The position numbers were made by a program, and so were the translations under genes. The notes beneath the pieces are model-generated. The model saw only the letters and a program-made list of their open reading frames with translations. It searched no databases and had not been told where the DNA came from. From Paenibacillus silviterrae (GTDB lineage Bacteria; Bacillota; Bacilli; Paenibacillales; NBRC-103111), in assembly GCF_030167925.1 (NCBI RefSeq), contig NZ_JASKUT010000001.1, positions 1,922,001 to 1,986,000 on the forward strand: a stretch of 64,000 nt of DNA, read 5' to 3'. Shown in pieces: positions 8,641 through 17,582 of the stretch; within the stretch, counting starts at the first letter, position 1; each line of letters begins with the position of its first letter.

Positions 8641-8934
8641 TTAAAAATACGGCTTATTGGCTGCAGCCAATGTCCCCGCTTGCTTAATTTGCGCCTGGCA
8701 GCCGAGGCGGTACCCTTGCTCGAGCTCCTCGGGCTCCAGCCGATCAAGTTCTTCATCCGTCGGCTTGCTAAGAAGCTCCGCCCCTTCAGTTACCACACAC
8801 CGGCAGCGGGCGCAGGTCCCCCGCATACAGGAAAATCCGAAATCCACGTTATGCTTTAAGGCATGATCCAGCACGGTTAATCCGGCTTCAGCCTCCACGG
8901 TTTTGGTTATTTGCCTTCCCTTGATTGTCAGCAT
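8641..8934 (-). CDS. [2Fe-2S] ferredoxin, CX4CX2C type
   Basis: A 97-aa plant-type ferredoxin. Cysteines are in SCMRGTCARC (CX4CX2C) with the fourth in RLGCQA. The sequence between, KPTDEELDRLEPEELEQGYR, is the usual acidic partner-binding stretch. It starts with an ATG near 8934 and precedes the nucleotidyltransferase. Together with the CX5CX2C ferredoxin downstream it gives two different [2Fe-2S] proteins in one short operon. Confidence 0.9.
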   Translation of the reverse strand: MLTIKGRQITKTVEAEAGLTVLDHALKHNVDFGFSCMRGTCARCRCVVTEGAELLSKPTDEELDRLEPEELEQGYRLGCQAQIKQAGTLAAANKPYF

Positions 8935-8953
8935 CCGTAATCCAAGCTCCTTG

Positions 8954-9133
8954 TTATAGTAATGACAGCAGCATATACAGTAAAATCGGAATGAACATCA
9001 AAAAGGCTATGATAGATAAAACAGCGCGCAGCGCGCCCGTGGTTTTATTTCTCGCAAAGGTAATGAGAAAAGAGGCAAAAATCATCAGGCCTATGGCAAT
9101 AAAGGAGGCCCACATTTTATCCAGTGACGACAT
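8954..9133 (-). CDS. DUF2768 family membrane protein (YphE-like)
   Basis: About 59 aa with two hydrophobic helices (FIAIGLMIFASFLITFA and VLSIIAFLMFIPILLYMLLS). Size, topology and position between spoIVA/yphF and gpsA match YphE of B. subtilis, a DUF2768 protein of unknown function. Of three consecutive ATG codons the third gives the best distance (8 bases) to AGGAG. Confidence 0.7.
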   Translation of the reverse strand: MSSLDKMWASFIAIGLMIFASFLITFARNKTTGALRAVLSIIAFLMFIPILLYMLLSLL

Positions 9134-9205
9134 CATCATAACTCCTATCCGGCAACTTGTTCAAAAAATCCAATCAAAACTGCAAAGATAAGGCAAGTAT
9201 ACCAC

Positions 9206-9238
9206 AAAAAAAGCACAAGCGCGCCTGCCGGCGGCTTA
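9206..9238 (-). terminator. Terminator of spoVIF
   Basis: Stem AAGCCGCC/GGCGcGCTT with loop GGCA and one bulged C, then GTGC and seven T on the minus strand. Confidence 0.6.
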
Positions 9239-9278
9239 TGCCATCAATTCGTAAAACTTATGATTATTACGGGATCCC

Positions 9279-9557
9279 TTATTTTTTGGTCATCATCTTC
9301 ATCAGCTGTTCCAGCGTGTTGGGATTGCCCTTGCTGCTCTTGATGGCCTTGATTAAGTCATTGACCGTAGATTCCGATACCGGCACGTTCACCATATTGG
9401 ACACCTGCTTGATCAGCTGCCGCAATTGCGCCTCGCTTTGCATGGTGGAGGGCTTCACCCCGCTGGCAAGCTTCTGAATATCCTTCTCGGTTACATTTTT
9501 ACCGGTTTTCTTCTTAACGACGTTCAATACATCCTTGGATACGTTCTTCCCGCTCAT
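9279..9557 (-). CDS. spoVIF: Stage VI sporulation protein F
   Basis: About 92 aa, helical, basic at both ends: KDVLNVVKKKTGKNVTEKDI, KLASGVKPSTMQSEAQLRQL and a Met/Lys-rich end. This is the SpoVIF family, required for late coat assembly under SigK/GerE in B. subtilis. The ATG at MSGKNV has GGGGGAGG upstream; an in-frame start 11 codons earlier lies before that site. Lone gene with its own terminator, between yphE and gpsA; in B. subtilis spoVIF lies elsewhere. Confidence 0.85.
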   Translation of the reverse strand: MSGKNVSKDVLNVVKKKTGKNVTEKDIQKLASGVKPSTMQSEAQLRQLIKQVSNMVNVPVSESTVNDLIKAIKSSKGNPNTLEQLMKMMTKK

Positions 9558-9659
9558 TCCTTCAACCTCCCCCAGGTTCAAGTCAAGCACCTCGTGCGCT
9601 TGGTAACTTGATCTGAGGTAGTATATGTGAAGAGCAGGACGTTCGTGTAGGCTCTTGCC

Positions 9660-10709
9660 CTAGCGGAACCAGTTCATTGCACCGCCTCGGGCTACATCCT
9701 CCATCTCATGCGTTCGTCCGCGTCCCATCAAATCCTCAACTGCGGTTTTAGGGTCTTTGCCGCTGAATAACACATGATACAGCTCGTTCGTGATCGGCAT
9801 CGTAATGCCGTGCTGCGCAGACAATGCATAGGCCGCTTGAGTCGTCTTCACCCCTTCAACCACCATCCCCATCTGCTGCAGCACTTCTTCAATCAGTTGG
9901 CCTTGCGCGAGCATGTAACCGGCACGCCAGTTTCTGCTATGTTTGCTGTTGCACGTGACGACAAGGTCACCGATTCCGGCAAGTCCGGCGAAAGTAAGCT
10001 GATTCGCTCCCATGGCCGTTCCCAGACGGGCGATTTCGGCCAGACCCCGTGTCAGCAGAGCAGCCTTCGCATTATCGCCGAAGCCCAGTCCGTCGGAAAG
10101 GCCGGCACCCAGGGCAATGATGTTCTTCAGCGCTCCGCCGAGTTCAACGCCAACAATATCGGGGTTCGTATAGACGCGGAAATAGGAAGTAATCAATAGA
10201 TCCTGGGCTTGCTCCGCTGCCTCCAGATCATTGGCGGCAACCACCACAGTCGTAGGCTTACGTCCTATGACTTCCTCGGCGTGGCTTGGCCCGGAAAGCA
10301 CCACGATACGATTAGGATCATAGTTCCGAAGCGATTCGGCAAGCACCGAGCTCATCCGAAGCAAGGTGCCTGTCTCGAAGCCCTTGGTTGCATGGATGAC
10401 GAGCGTCGACGAATCCAGGAACGGATTCATCTGCGCTGCAACCTCCCTCATAGCGCTTGAAGGTGCCACGATGACAACCGCACTTGCTCCTCGCAGCGCT
10501 TCCTCCATTGAATCGGTTGCTCTCAATCCTGGCGAAAGCTCGGCATCTCCTAGAAACCGCCGATTGCGGTGCTCGGTGTTGATCTCATCCACCTGCTGCC
10601 GATTTCTCGACCAAAGCACAACTTCATGCTCATTTTCCGTCAAGACGGAGGCGATGGCTGTCCCCCAGCTTCCCGCTACTAGAACGGCAACTTTCGTCGG
10701 TTGTGGCAT
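9660..10709 (-). CDS. gpsA: Glycerol-3-phosphate dehydrogenase [NAD(P)+]
   Basis: About 349 aa. Reduces dihydroxyacetone phosphate to sn-glycerol-3-phosphate for phospholipid synthesis. The Rossmann loop reads VAVLVAGSWGTAIA, HATKGFETGT and VLSGPSHAEEV follow, then GGALKNIIALGAGL with the catalytic Lys, and a C-terminal substrate domain. The first Gly of the usual GAGSWG is Val here. The second ATG is chosen because AAGGGG lies nine bases before it. It precedes nothing but spoVIF on the same strand and follows plsY by 34 bases, so plsY-gpsA make glycerolipid precursors together. Confidence 0.95.
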   Translation of the reverse strand: MPQPTKVAVLVAGSWGTAIASVLTENEHEVVLWSRNRQQVDEINTEHRNRRFLGDAELSPGLRATDSMEEALRGASAVVIVAPSSAMREVAAQMNPFLDSSTLVIHATKGFETGTLLRMSSVLAESLRNYDPNRIVVLSGPSHAEEVIGRKPTTVVVAANDLEAAEQAQDLLITSYFRVYTNPDIVGVELGGALKNIIALGAGLSDGLGFGDNAKAALLTRGLAEIARLGTAMGANQLTFAGLAGIGDLVVTCNSKHSRNWRAGYMLAQGQLIEEVLQQMGMVVEGVKTTQAAYALSAQHGITMPITNELYHVLFSGKDPKTAVEDLMGRGRTHEMEDVARGGAMNWFR

Positions 10710-10743
10710 CCTGTGCATCCCCTTCCCGTTCGATACAATTCAA

Positions 10744-11346
10744 TTATGCATTCTTCTTGGCGCCAATCTTGTTTTCCTGCCCTTTCAGAAGCTTCGCGAT
10801 ATTGCTGCGATGGCGAATCCAAGCGAATAAGAAAAGCAGCAGACTAAGTCCAAATACGTATACATCATGGCCCATGAACCAAATCAACACAGGTAAAAGT
10901 GCAGTAAACAATAATGAGCCAAGAGAAACATATCGGGTAATAACAATAGAAATAATAGCAACAATCCCGGCTAACAACGCAGGCAAAAAGCTCAGCGTAG
11001 CCATTACGCCGATCGTAGTTGCAATGCCCTTGCCTCCGCGAAAGCCAAAAAAGACCGGCCAGTTATGGCCGACGATAACGCTTACTCCGGACAGCACGGT
11101 AATAAGAGCATCTCCGCCGCTCAACCGGCTTCCGATCCATACGGCAGCTACCCCTTTCAGCGCATCGAGCAGCAGCACGGCAATAGCCGGACCCTTACCA
11201 AGCACTCGCAGAGTATTGGTGGCTCCGGCATTCCCGCTGCCGTGATTCCGGATGTCGATACCTTTCAGCAGCTTCCCCGCAAGAAAGCTAAAGCTGATCG
11301 AGCCTAACAAGTACCCGACCAGCACAGGCAATATAGTACTTACCAT
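10744..11346 (-). CDS. plsY: Acyl-phosphate:glycerol-3-phosphate acyltransferase
   Basis: About 200 aa, five membrane segments. Adds the first acyl chain to glycerol-3-phosphate using acyl-phosphate. Family motifs seen: GSGNAGATNTLRVLGK (motif 1), VIVGHNWPVFFGFRGGKG (motif 2, substrate binding) and a C-terminal IRHRSNI (motif 3). The ATG at MVSTILP has GGGAGAG eight bases upstream; upstream in-frame codons overlap der. It lies 13 bases after der and before gpsA, whose product it uses. Confidence 0.96.
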   Translation of the reverse strand: MVSTILPVLVGYLLGSISFSFLAGKLLKGIDIRNHGSGNAGATNTLRVLGKGPAIAVLLLDALKGVAAVWIGSRLSGGDALITVLSGVSVIVGHNWPVFFGFRGGKGIATTIGVMATLSFLPALLAGIVAIISIVITRYVSLGSLLFTALLPVLIWFMGHDVYVFGLSLLLFLFAWIRHRSNIAKLLKGQENKIGAKKNA

Positions 11347-11359
11347 GTCGTATCTCTCC

Positions 11360-12682
11360 CTAATCGTCTTCCGATTTTCTCCGGGTGATGATATGCACCG
11401 GTGTTCCTTCAAAGCCGAACGCAGCCCTTATCTTGTTTTCCAGGTAGCGCTCATAGGAGAAGTGCATCAGTTCCGGATCGTTGGCGAATAAGACAATCGT
11501 AGGCGGCTTCACGGCCACCTGTGTAGCATAGTTAATGCGCAGACGTTTTCCTTTATCCGTCGGCGGAGGATTAATCGCCACCGCATCGGAAATGACATCA
11601 TTAAGAACATGCGTTTGGATCCGCAGCGCATGCTGCTCCGCCACATGGTTCACGACCGGCAGCAGCTTGTGAAGCTTTTCCTTCGTTTTGGCGGAAAGGT
11701 ACACCACAGGCGCATAGGTCATGAATAAGAAGTGATCGCGGATCTTCTGCGTAAACTGATGCATCGTCTTCTCGTCCTTCTCTACGATGTCCCATTTGTT
11801 CACAACAAAGACGCAAGCCTTCCCTGCTTCATGTGCGTAACCGGCAACATGCTTATCCTGCTCAATGATTCCTTCTTCGCCGTTGATCAGTACGAGCACC
11901 ACATCCGCCCGCTCAATCGCCTTCATAGCGCGCATGACGCTGTATTTCTCCGTGTTCTCGTACACCTTGCCCCGCTTGCGCATCCCGGCCGTATCGATGA
12001 TCACATACTTCTGACCATCCTTCTCGAACGGGGTATCGATAGCGTCACGGGTCGTCCCGGCCACATCGCTCACGATGACGCGCTCTTCCCCAAGAATAGC
12101 GTTCGTGAGTGAGGATTTGCCGACGTTAGGACGCCCGATCAGTGCTACCTTGATGACATCCTCGCCGTATTCTTCTTCCTCAGTATCCGGGAAATGCTGC
12201 ACTACCTCGTCCAATAAATCGCCGATGCCCGTTGCGTGGGAACCGGATATGCCGATGACCGTACCGAAGCCCAGGCTGTAAAATTCATAGATATCATCTT
12301 GTCGGGCCAGGTTATCCACTTTATTCGCAGCTACGACAACCGGCTTCTTGGCACGGAAAAGCATTTGCGCCACTTCCGTGTCCGTCGGTGTTACGCCGGC
12401 TTTCGCATCTACCATGAAGATGATCACGTCGGCCTCATCAATGGCTAACTCTGCTTGGGCACGGACGTGCTTCATCATTTGATCCTCGCCGTCAACCTCG
12501 ATACCGCCGGTATCGATAATGCTGAATTCATGGTCCAGCCATTCGCCGCGTCCATACAAACGGTCCCGGGTTACGCCCGGTTTATCTTCTACAATGGCCA
12601 GCTTGTCTCCGATAATTCGATTAAAGATCGTAGATTTCCCCACATTCGGGCGTCCTACAATCGCAACAATAGGTCTTGCCAT
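11360..12682 (-). CDS. der: Ribosome biogenesis GTPase Der (EngA)
   Basis: About 440 aa with two tandem GTPase domains and a KH-like C-terminal domain, needed for 50S assembly. Domain 1 has [12 protein letters not shown] and NKVD; domain 2 has GRPNVGKS again, DTAG and NKWD. The first 28 codons of the long open frame are excluded because [10 protein letters not shown] is the family start and is preceded by AAGGGAATG. A good SigA-type promoter lies about 60-85 bases upstream. Confidence 0.97.
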   Translation of the reverse strand: MARPIVAIVGRPNVGKSTIFNRIIGDKLAIVEDKPGVTRDRLYGRGEWLDHEFSIIDTGGIEVDGEDQMMKHVRAQAELAIDEADVIIFMVDAKAGVTPTDTEVAQMLFRAKKPVVVAANKVDNLARQDDIYEFYSLGFGTVIGISGSHATGIGDLLDEVVQHFPDTEEEEYGEDVIKVALIGRPNVGKSSLTNAILGEERVIVSDVAGTTRDAIDTPFEKDGQKYVIIDTAGMRKRGKVYENTEKYSVMRAMKAIERADVVLVLINGEEGIIEQDKHVAGYAHEAGKACVFVVNKWDIVEKDEKTMHQFTQKIRDHFLFMTYAPVVYLSAKTKEKLHKLLPVVNHVAEQHALRIQTHVLNDVISDAVAINPPPTDKGKRLRINYATQVAVKPPTIVLFANDPELMHFSYERYLENKIRAAFGFEGTPVHIITRRKSEDD

Positions 12683-12737
12683 AGCTCTCTCATTCCCTTC
12701 TTGCAAGCCAACCAAATCTTGCCTGTAAGCTATGATA

Positions 12738-12767
12738 TTATATACTAATTGGCAGCCATAAATCAAT
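12738..12767 (-). promoter_or_regulatory. SigA-type promoter of der
   Basis: TTGATT, 18 bases, TATAAT on the minus strand, between the YIEGIA partner gene and der. Confidence 0.6.
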
Positions 12768-12942
12768 CATGCTTGACAATGATCAATGTTCCGTTCTTCA
12801 AATCATGTGCGGAAGCGTCCAAAATTTTTTCAAGACTGAAGGCGAGCTTCTGCTGCTCATCCGGGTTGTCCGCAATAAAAATAGGAGCGCCTCCCCCTAC
12901 TTTTCCTTTGTCACAGGTAATGACCGCCATGATTTTCCCCAT
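12763..12942 (-). CDS. Small partner protein of YIEGIA (capping subunit)
   Basis: 59 aa if started at the ATG that overlaps the stop of the YIEGIA gene (TGATG); an ATG four codons later with GGGG six bases upstream is an alternative. The sequence [19 protein letters not shown] fits the small family annotated as capping complex subunit for YIEGIA, always encoded next to that membrane protein. Function is unknown. I base the call on family recall and on the coupling to the YIEGIA gene. Confidence 0.72.
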   Translation of the reverse strand: MGKIMAVITCDKGKVGGGAPIFIADNPDEQQKLAFSLEKILDASAHDLKNGTLIIVKHD

Positions 12943-13862
12943 CAAGCCCCCGCCTTTCCTGAATTCCGGGATTGTACATGCGCCTCGGACGGCATCCTGA
13001 CGGCACTTTCCAGTACGGGAGCTCGCAGAATAACTTGCCTTGCCTTCTCCTTATCTTGCTCCTGCGTGAGTAAAAAAACGGCCAGTCTTCCGTCTTCCAT
13101 ATCCAGCTTCGCCAAAGGAACCAATGAGGGCTCTCCTTCGTCGCGATACACACCCATAATCGTACAAATATCATGAAGTATGGCTTGACGCTGCCCTGGG
13201 TTGGCCAAGGTTACACGCGAATTTTTATTCTTCGGAGCTACGACAAGCCCTATCGCCTTCCGCTGAATCAGCTTTCGCGTATCCTCAAGTCCAACGTTCA
13301 TAATGTAAATATCATCCACAAATAGATCCGGGCCATCCAGCTTTACCTCTGCAATTTGCACGTCGGCAATATGGGATATACTTTTCCCCGTCTTAAAATA
13401 ATTGGTGATGAGCATGGCTCCGAGACCCGCGACGATCCCCCAATACCAAGGGAACAGGATGCTGAACAAGGCTGTTGCGAAGGCTGTAAAAATGACCAGG
13501 TAATTTCGCCCTTCAAATACCATCGCGATCCCTTCAATATAGGTGGCTCCTCTAGGCACCAGCTCATGGCTGTCGATTTGGGTCAGCGTCTGGCGCTCCA
13601 TGTTGCGGACATCCCGGAACTGCTGAGCCGCCAAGGAAAGAAACGTGATCGCGGTATAGTTCTTATCCAGCAGAGAGGGAACGGCTACGGCACCGAGCCC
13701 CGCCGCGATGAAGCCTAAGGAAAGATGAATGATCTTTCCATGCGGATAGGTCGGATACTGCCGATAATCGGTCCGCAGCATGCTGATTCTCGCCAATAGA
13801 CCGAAAATCACTCCTAAAATAATGCCTACGGTATACTTTTGTTCTGCGATCCACTCCAACAT
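12942..13862 (-). CDS. YIEGIA family membrane protein
   Basis: About 306 aa with N-terminal membrane helices and a soluble C-terminal part. The signature that names the family is present: ATYIEGIAMVFEGRNYL near residue 105. Two later domains contain DLFVDDIYIMNVGLED and AIGLVVAPKNKNSR. The ATG follows GGGGCG. Its homologue occupies the same place (near der and yphA) in other spore formers, and sporulation is the suspected setting; the biochemical role is not known. Coupled to the small partner gene downstream. Confidence 0.85.
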   Translation of the reverse strand: MLEWIAEQKYTVGIILGVIFGLLARISMLRTDYRQYPTYPHGKIIHLSLGFIAAGLGAVAVPSLLDKNYTAITFLSLAAQQFRDVRNMERQTLTQIDSHELVPRGATYIEGIAMVFEGRNYLVIFTAFATALFSILFPWYWGIVAGLGAMLITNYFKTGKSISHIADVQIAEVKLDGPDLFVDDIYIMNVGLEDTRKLIQRKAIGLVVAPKNKNSRVTLANPGQRQAILHDICTIMGVYRDEGEPSLVPLAKLDMEDGRLAVFLLTQEQDKEKARQVILRAPVLESAVRMPSEAHVQSRNSGKAGA

Positions 13863-13881
13863 AAAGCATCGCCCCTTCGCA

Positions 13882-14508
13882 TTAGTCTCTTCGCTGCTTC
13901 ACAAGCTCCCATATGCCTTCGGCCGAACGGCGAATTCCGAAGAGAAAACCGCTTAGTACAAGGGAGCTGCCTCTGGCGGCGAACACGGTTGTCCACCACA
14001 AATCCTGAAAGGATGTCCCTCCCAAAACAAACGGTGCCTGCTGAAGATGTGAGTAATGAAACATGGTCTCTCCAATGAGCAGCCCCATTGAAACATTAGC
14101 CACCTGGACGATCGGATTCCGTATAAGACCAGCAGCAAGGATGCCTATGAATAAGGCCATCGTTACCTGTTGGTTTACGATAATCATCGAAGGGAGCAAG
14201 TGTAAGGTTTCCCGCAGGAAGAAAGTTACCGATCCGAGAAGAAGGCTTACGGAAAGCGCGTGAAGTCGGACCATCCACGCCCGCACCTGGTACCAGATTC
14301 GTAAGTAGCAGCACAGCAGCAGCGGCACACAAAGAAACACACGGTACGACCCAATAGTTACGGACAACGGTGTCGCAAGCAGCCAGCAAACAAAAAAAAG
14401 AAGTAGACTCGGATGAGTAATACCTCTTAAGATGAAATCCTTCCAGCCGCTGGCGAATAAAATGAGCGATATCACAAGTAGCAGTAAAGAGAGATAGCCC
14501 GGATTCAT
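13882..14508 (-). CDS. yphA: YphA family membrane protein
   Basis: About 208 aa with six or seven hydrophobic segments, for example LSLLLLVISLILFASGW at the N-terminus and TMALFIGILAAGLI in the middle. It lies between fni and the YIEGIA gene, the position of yphA in B. subtilis. No catalytic motif can be seen. ATG with AGGTGGGTG upstream. Confidence 0.75.
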   Translation of the reverse strand: MNPGYLSLLLLVISLILFASGWKDFILRGITHPSLLLFFVCWLLATPLSVTIGSYRVFLCVPLLLCCYLRIWYQVRAWMVRLHALSVSLLLGSVTFFLRETLHLLPSMIIVNQQVTMALFIGILAAGLIRNPIVQVANVSMGLLIGETMFHYSHLQQAPFVLGGTSFQDLWWTTVFAARGSSLVLSGFLFGIRRSAEGIWELVKQRRD

Positions 14509-14582
14509 TCACACCCACCTAAAGAGTTGCTTTCATTTTCTTTAGTATGGCTTGGGTTATTCTGTTTTACTCTCCATATTCC

Positions 14583-15644
14583 TCAATGGTGCCTTCTCGC
14601 ATAATGCGTTACATCAATTCCTCTAAGTGAACACCAATCAGCTGTTTCCCCCATAATGAGGATCGGCCGTGCTCGCAGATCGCGAATAGACGAAGCACCA
14701 ACTGCTGTCATGACCCAGCGAATTTCGTGTTCAATTTCGCGGATTCGCTCGATTAAAGCGTCCGTGCCCTTTGCTCGCAGCACCTTTAATAAAGTGCCTG
14801 CCACACCTGCTGCGCTGGCTCCTATAGTCAAAGCCTTCACAATGTGCAGTCCGCTGGTAATGCCGCCGGATGCGATGATTGACATTGCTTCGGATCGGCT
14901 GCCGTTTGACTCCATGGCCTCTAATAAAGCGGTGCTCGTCGTGCAGCCCCAATCGTTCAGCCAATCCATCGGGACAGCCCTTCTTGCGTTCTCAATCGCG
15001 GCAAAGTTGGTTCCGCCGGATCCGCCGACATCGACGATGCGTACTCCAGCTTGATACAGAAGCTCTATATCCTCCTTCGCCATGCCGAAGCCTACTTCCT
15101 TAACGATCACCGGAACGCCCACCGCTTCCACTATAGTAGCGATGCGTTCCAGACGTCCGCGGAAATCTCTGTCCCCTTCCGGCATGATGAGCTCCTGCAT
15201 CACATTCAAGTGGATTTGGAGCGCATCCGCTCTCAGCATGTCCACAGCACGAAGAGCTTGCTCCAGCGTTGCCTCGCTGCCGAGATTGCCGAAGACCAAG
15301 CCGTCAGGATTATGTTCCCGTACCGTTCGGTAGCTGGATTCTACCTCCGGGTTTTTTATAGCAGCCATCTGCGAACCTACCGCCATGGCCAGTCCGGTTT
15401 CCCTAGCCGCTACAGCCAGCTCTTTGTTGATTTCCTCTGTCTCCTTTGCTCCGCCGGTCATTGCATTAATAATAATCGGCGAACTCATAACGAGCTCGCC
15501 GATCCTTGTTTGCAACGATATATGTTCCGTAGAGGTTTCCGGGAGACTGTTCGGCACAAGCTTCAAGTCCTCGAAGCCTTGCTTGCCGCTTTGTCCTAGC
15601 GCTAGAGCATGATGCACATGCTCCATCTTTCTTGGAATGCGCAC
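14583..15644 (-). CDS. fni: Type 2 isopentenyl-diphosphate isomerase
   Basis: About 353 aa, an FMN-dependent TIM barrel that interconverts IPP and DMAPP, feeding polyprenyl synthesis. RKMEHVHHAL at the N-terminus, INAMTGGAKETEEINKEL, VGSQMA, HLNVMQELIMPEGDR and DVGGSGGTNFA are family motifs covering FMN and substrate binding. GTG start chosen for its 8-base spacing from AAGGGG; TTG one codon earlier is possible. Position between yphA and the S1 gene matches B. subtilis. Confidence 0.95.
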   Translation of the reverse strand: MRIPRKMEHVHHALALGQSGKQGFEDLKLVPNSLPETSTEHISLQTRIGELVMSSPIIINAMTGGAKETEEINKELAVAARETGLAMAVGSQMAAIKNPEVESSYRTVREHNPDGLVFGNLGSEATLEQALRAVDMLRADALQIHLNVMQELIMPEGDRDFRGRLERIATIVEAVGVPVIVKEVGFGMAKEDIELLYQAGVRIVDVGGSGGTNFAAIENARRAVPMDWLNDWGCTTSTALLEAMESNGSRSEAMSIIASGGITSGLHIVKALTIGASAAGVAGTLLKVLRAKGTDALIERIREIEHEIRWVMTAVGASSIRDLRARPILIMGETADWCSLRGIDVTHYARRHH

Positions 15645-15677
15645 CAATGGTTCCCCTTTTCCCTCAGGCTGTGTTCA

Positions 15678-16913
15678 TTACTTCTTAAACTGACTCAGCT
15701 TATCTCCAAAACGCTCGCCGAGCGTCAGGTTCAAACCTTGCGGCTCTTCGATGTGAACCGTTTCCTTGCGAGATGCGCGCTCAGGACGCTCTCCGCGTTC
15801 GCGCTCTTGTCTTGGCTCGCGGGCAGGTGCCTCTTCGGTTTCCTTGATGCTGAGAGAAATACGCTTCTCGTCGGCATTCATATCGAGCACCTTCACCTTT
15901 ACCTCTTGGCCTTCCTTCAACACCTCATGAGGAGTACCTACATGACGGTGAGCGATCTGGGAAATGTGCACGAGACCTTCGACGCCAGGAGCAACCTCAA
16001 CGAAAGCACCGAACTGAACAAGGCGCTTCACGGTTCCTGTTACGATGTCGCCGATGTTGATCGAGCTTGCCACCTGCTGCCAAGGACCTGGCTGAGTGGC
16101 ACGGATGCTCAGGCTGATCCGCTCGTTCTCCGGATCTACTTTAAGCACTTGCACTCTTACCTTGTCGCCTTCCTTCACAACTTCGCCCGGTGTTTCCACA
16201 TGGTGCCAAGCCATTTCGGAAATGTGTACAAGACCGTCTACGCCGCCGATATCGACAAAAGCACCGAACTGCGTCAAGCGTTGTACCGTTCCGTCCAGCT
16301 CCTGACCTACGGAAATTTTGGAGAGCACATCTTTCTTCTGAGCATTGAACTCTTCATCCAGAACATCCTTCTGGGAAAGAATGACTTTGTTCTTCTCGCG
16401 ATCCATTTCCTTAACGCGCAGACGCAAAGTACGGCCCTTATAATCGCTGAAATCTTCCACGAAAGTGCGCTCTACCATGGAGGCAGGAACGAAGCCGCGC
16501 AGTCCAATGTCAACGACGAGACCGCCCTTCACTACCTCAGCAACCTTCGCTTCCAGGATCGTCTTGTTTTCCATATCGGCTGCAAGCTTATCCCAAGACT
16601 TCTCGGAATCGATCGCGCGCTTGGACAGAACAAGCTTCTCGTTACGATCATCGATTTGAAGCACCTTTAATTGAACTTCTTGGCCCACTTCAACGCTTTC
16701 TGCCGCATTGTCAATGGATACGTTCGAAAGCTCGCGAACAGGAACAACGCCGTCATATTTGTAGTTGACGTCAACATACGCTTGATCCGCGTCTACCTTG
16801 ATCACCTTACCGGTAACGATATCGCCTTTCTTGAGGATGTTGACATTCGCCATAGATTCCTCTTGGGACATTTCCGCTTCAGCGGTTTGAACGTTTTTGT
16901 TTTCTTCAGACAT
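15678..16913 (-). CDS. ypfD: S1-domain protein, ribosomal protein S1 homologue
   Basis: About 411 aa with four S1 RNA-binding repeats (each about 70 residues, for example KGDIVTGKVIKVDADQAYVD and VGQELDGTVQRLTQFGAFVD). The last 55 residues are charged and Arg/Glu-rich. This is the Bacillus YpfD/RpsA type, shorter than the six-repeat S1 of Gram-negatives. ATG with GGAGGG upstream; a start seven codons earlier precedes that site. It follows cmk and plsC, the classic cmk-rpsA neighbourhood. Confidence 0.93.
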   Translation of the reverse strand: MSEENKNVQTAEAEMSQEESMANVNILKKGDIVTGKVIKVDADQAYVDVNYKYDGVVPVRELSNVSIDNAAESVEVGQEVQLKVLQIDDRNEKLVLSKRAIDSEKSWDKLAADMENKTILEAKVAEVVKGGLVVDIGLRGFVPASMVERTFVEDFSDYKGRTLRLRVKEMDREKNKVILSQKDVLDEEFNAQKKDVLSKISVGQELDGTVQRLTQFGAFVDIGGVDGLVHISEMAWHHVETPGEVVKEGDKVRVQVLKVDPENERISLSIRATQPGPWQQVASSINIGDIVTGTVKRLVQFGAFVEVAPGVEGLVHISQIAHRHVGTPHEVLKEGQEVKVKVLDMNADEKRISLSIKETEEAPAREPRQERERGERPERASRKETVHIEEPQGLNLTLGERFGDKLSQFKK

Positions 16914-16999
16914 GGTTAATACCCTCCTTAGCAACCTGACAACATAATGTATTAAAAAGTGGTAGATCTACATTGTTTTTTTAAGTATGCCACATTTGC

Positions 17000-17581
17000 T
17001 CATTTCGATTCGTGTTCTTTTACCATGGATCGAATGGCCGTCATAATTTTGTCTGTGGCCTGCTCCAAGCTGTCGCTTCCGCCTTCTGCAAACTCGCTTA
17101 AATCCACGGGAGGACCGTAAATGACCTTCATCGGCCGGAACAGCTTATACCCTCCGACAATCGCGGCAGGAATGACTGTCGCACCGGATTTCAGCGCGAA
17201 CATCGCCGCGCCCTTCTTCCCCATTCCCCCTTCGTTGCTGCGGGAGCCTTCCGGGAAGATGCCGAGGATGTTGCCATCCTTCAGAAGCTGAAGGGATAGC
17301 CTTATCGATTCCTTGCTGACACCGCCGCGCTTGACAGGAAACGCACGGATTCGGGGCAGCACCCAGCCCAGCACGGGAACGTCAAACAGCTCTGCTTTGG
17401 CCATGTAGTGTACCTCTCGGGTAAGCGGGCTTCCCAATAGCGGCGGATCGAAATTGCTTGTATGGTTGGCGCAGAGCACCACTCCGCCTTGTCTTGGAAT
17501 GTTCTCTAAGCCGCTTACTTGTAATCGGTATAACGTGCCGAACATGATGCGAAATAATTGCCGTAAAAAACGATAAAGCAT
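17000..17581 (-). CDS. plsC: 1-acyl-glycerol-3-phosphate acyltransferase
   Basis: About 193 aa. Adds the second acyl chain to make phosphatidic acid. The HX4D catalytic motif is in ANHTSNFDPPLL and the glycerol-phosphate binding motif in FPEGSRSNEG. The ATG lies one base after the cmk stop with GGAGGG upstream inside cmk; the longer in-frame extension overlaps cmk and is not used. Cytoplasmic membrane enzyme, linked with plsY and gpsA nearby. Confidence 0.94.
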   Translation of the reverse strand: MLYRFLRQLFRIMFGTLYRLQVSGLENIPRQGGVVLCANHTSNFDPPLLGSPLTREVHYMAKAELFDVPVLGWVLPRIRAFPVKRGGVSKESIRLSLQLLKDGNILGIFPEGSRSNEGGMGKKGAAMFALKSGATVIPAAIVGGYKLFRPMKVIYGPPVDLSEFAEGGSDSLEQATDKIMTAIRSMVKEHESK

Positions 17582-17582
17582 G

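Noticed and set aside
16935-16999. Terminator after plsC (GTAGATCTAC palindrome with T run)
   Set aside because: Only a five-pair stem without a loop; too weak to claim.
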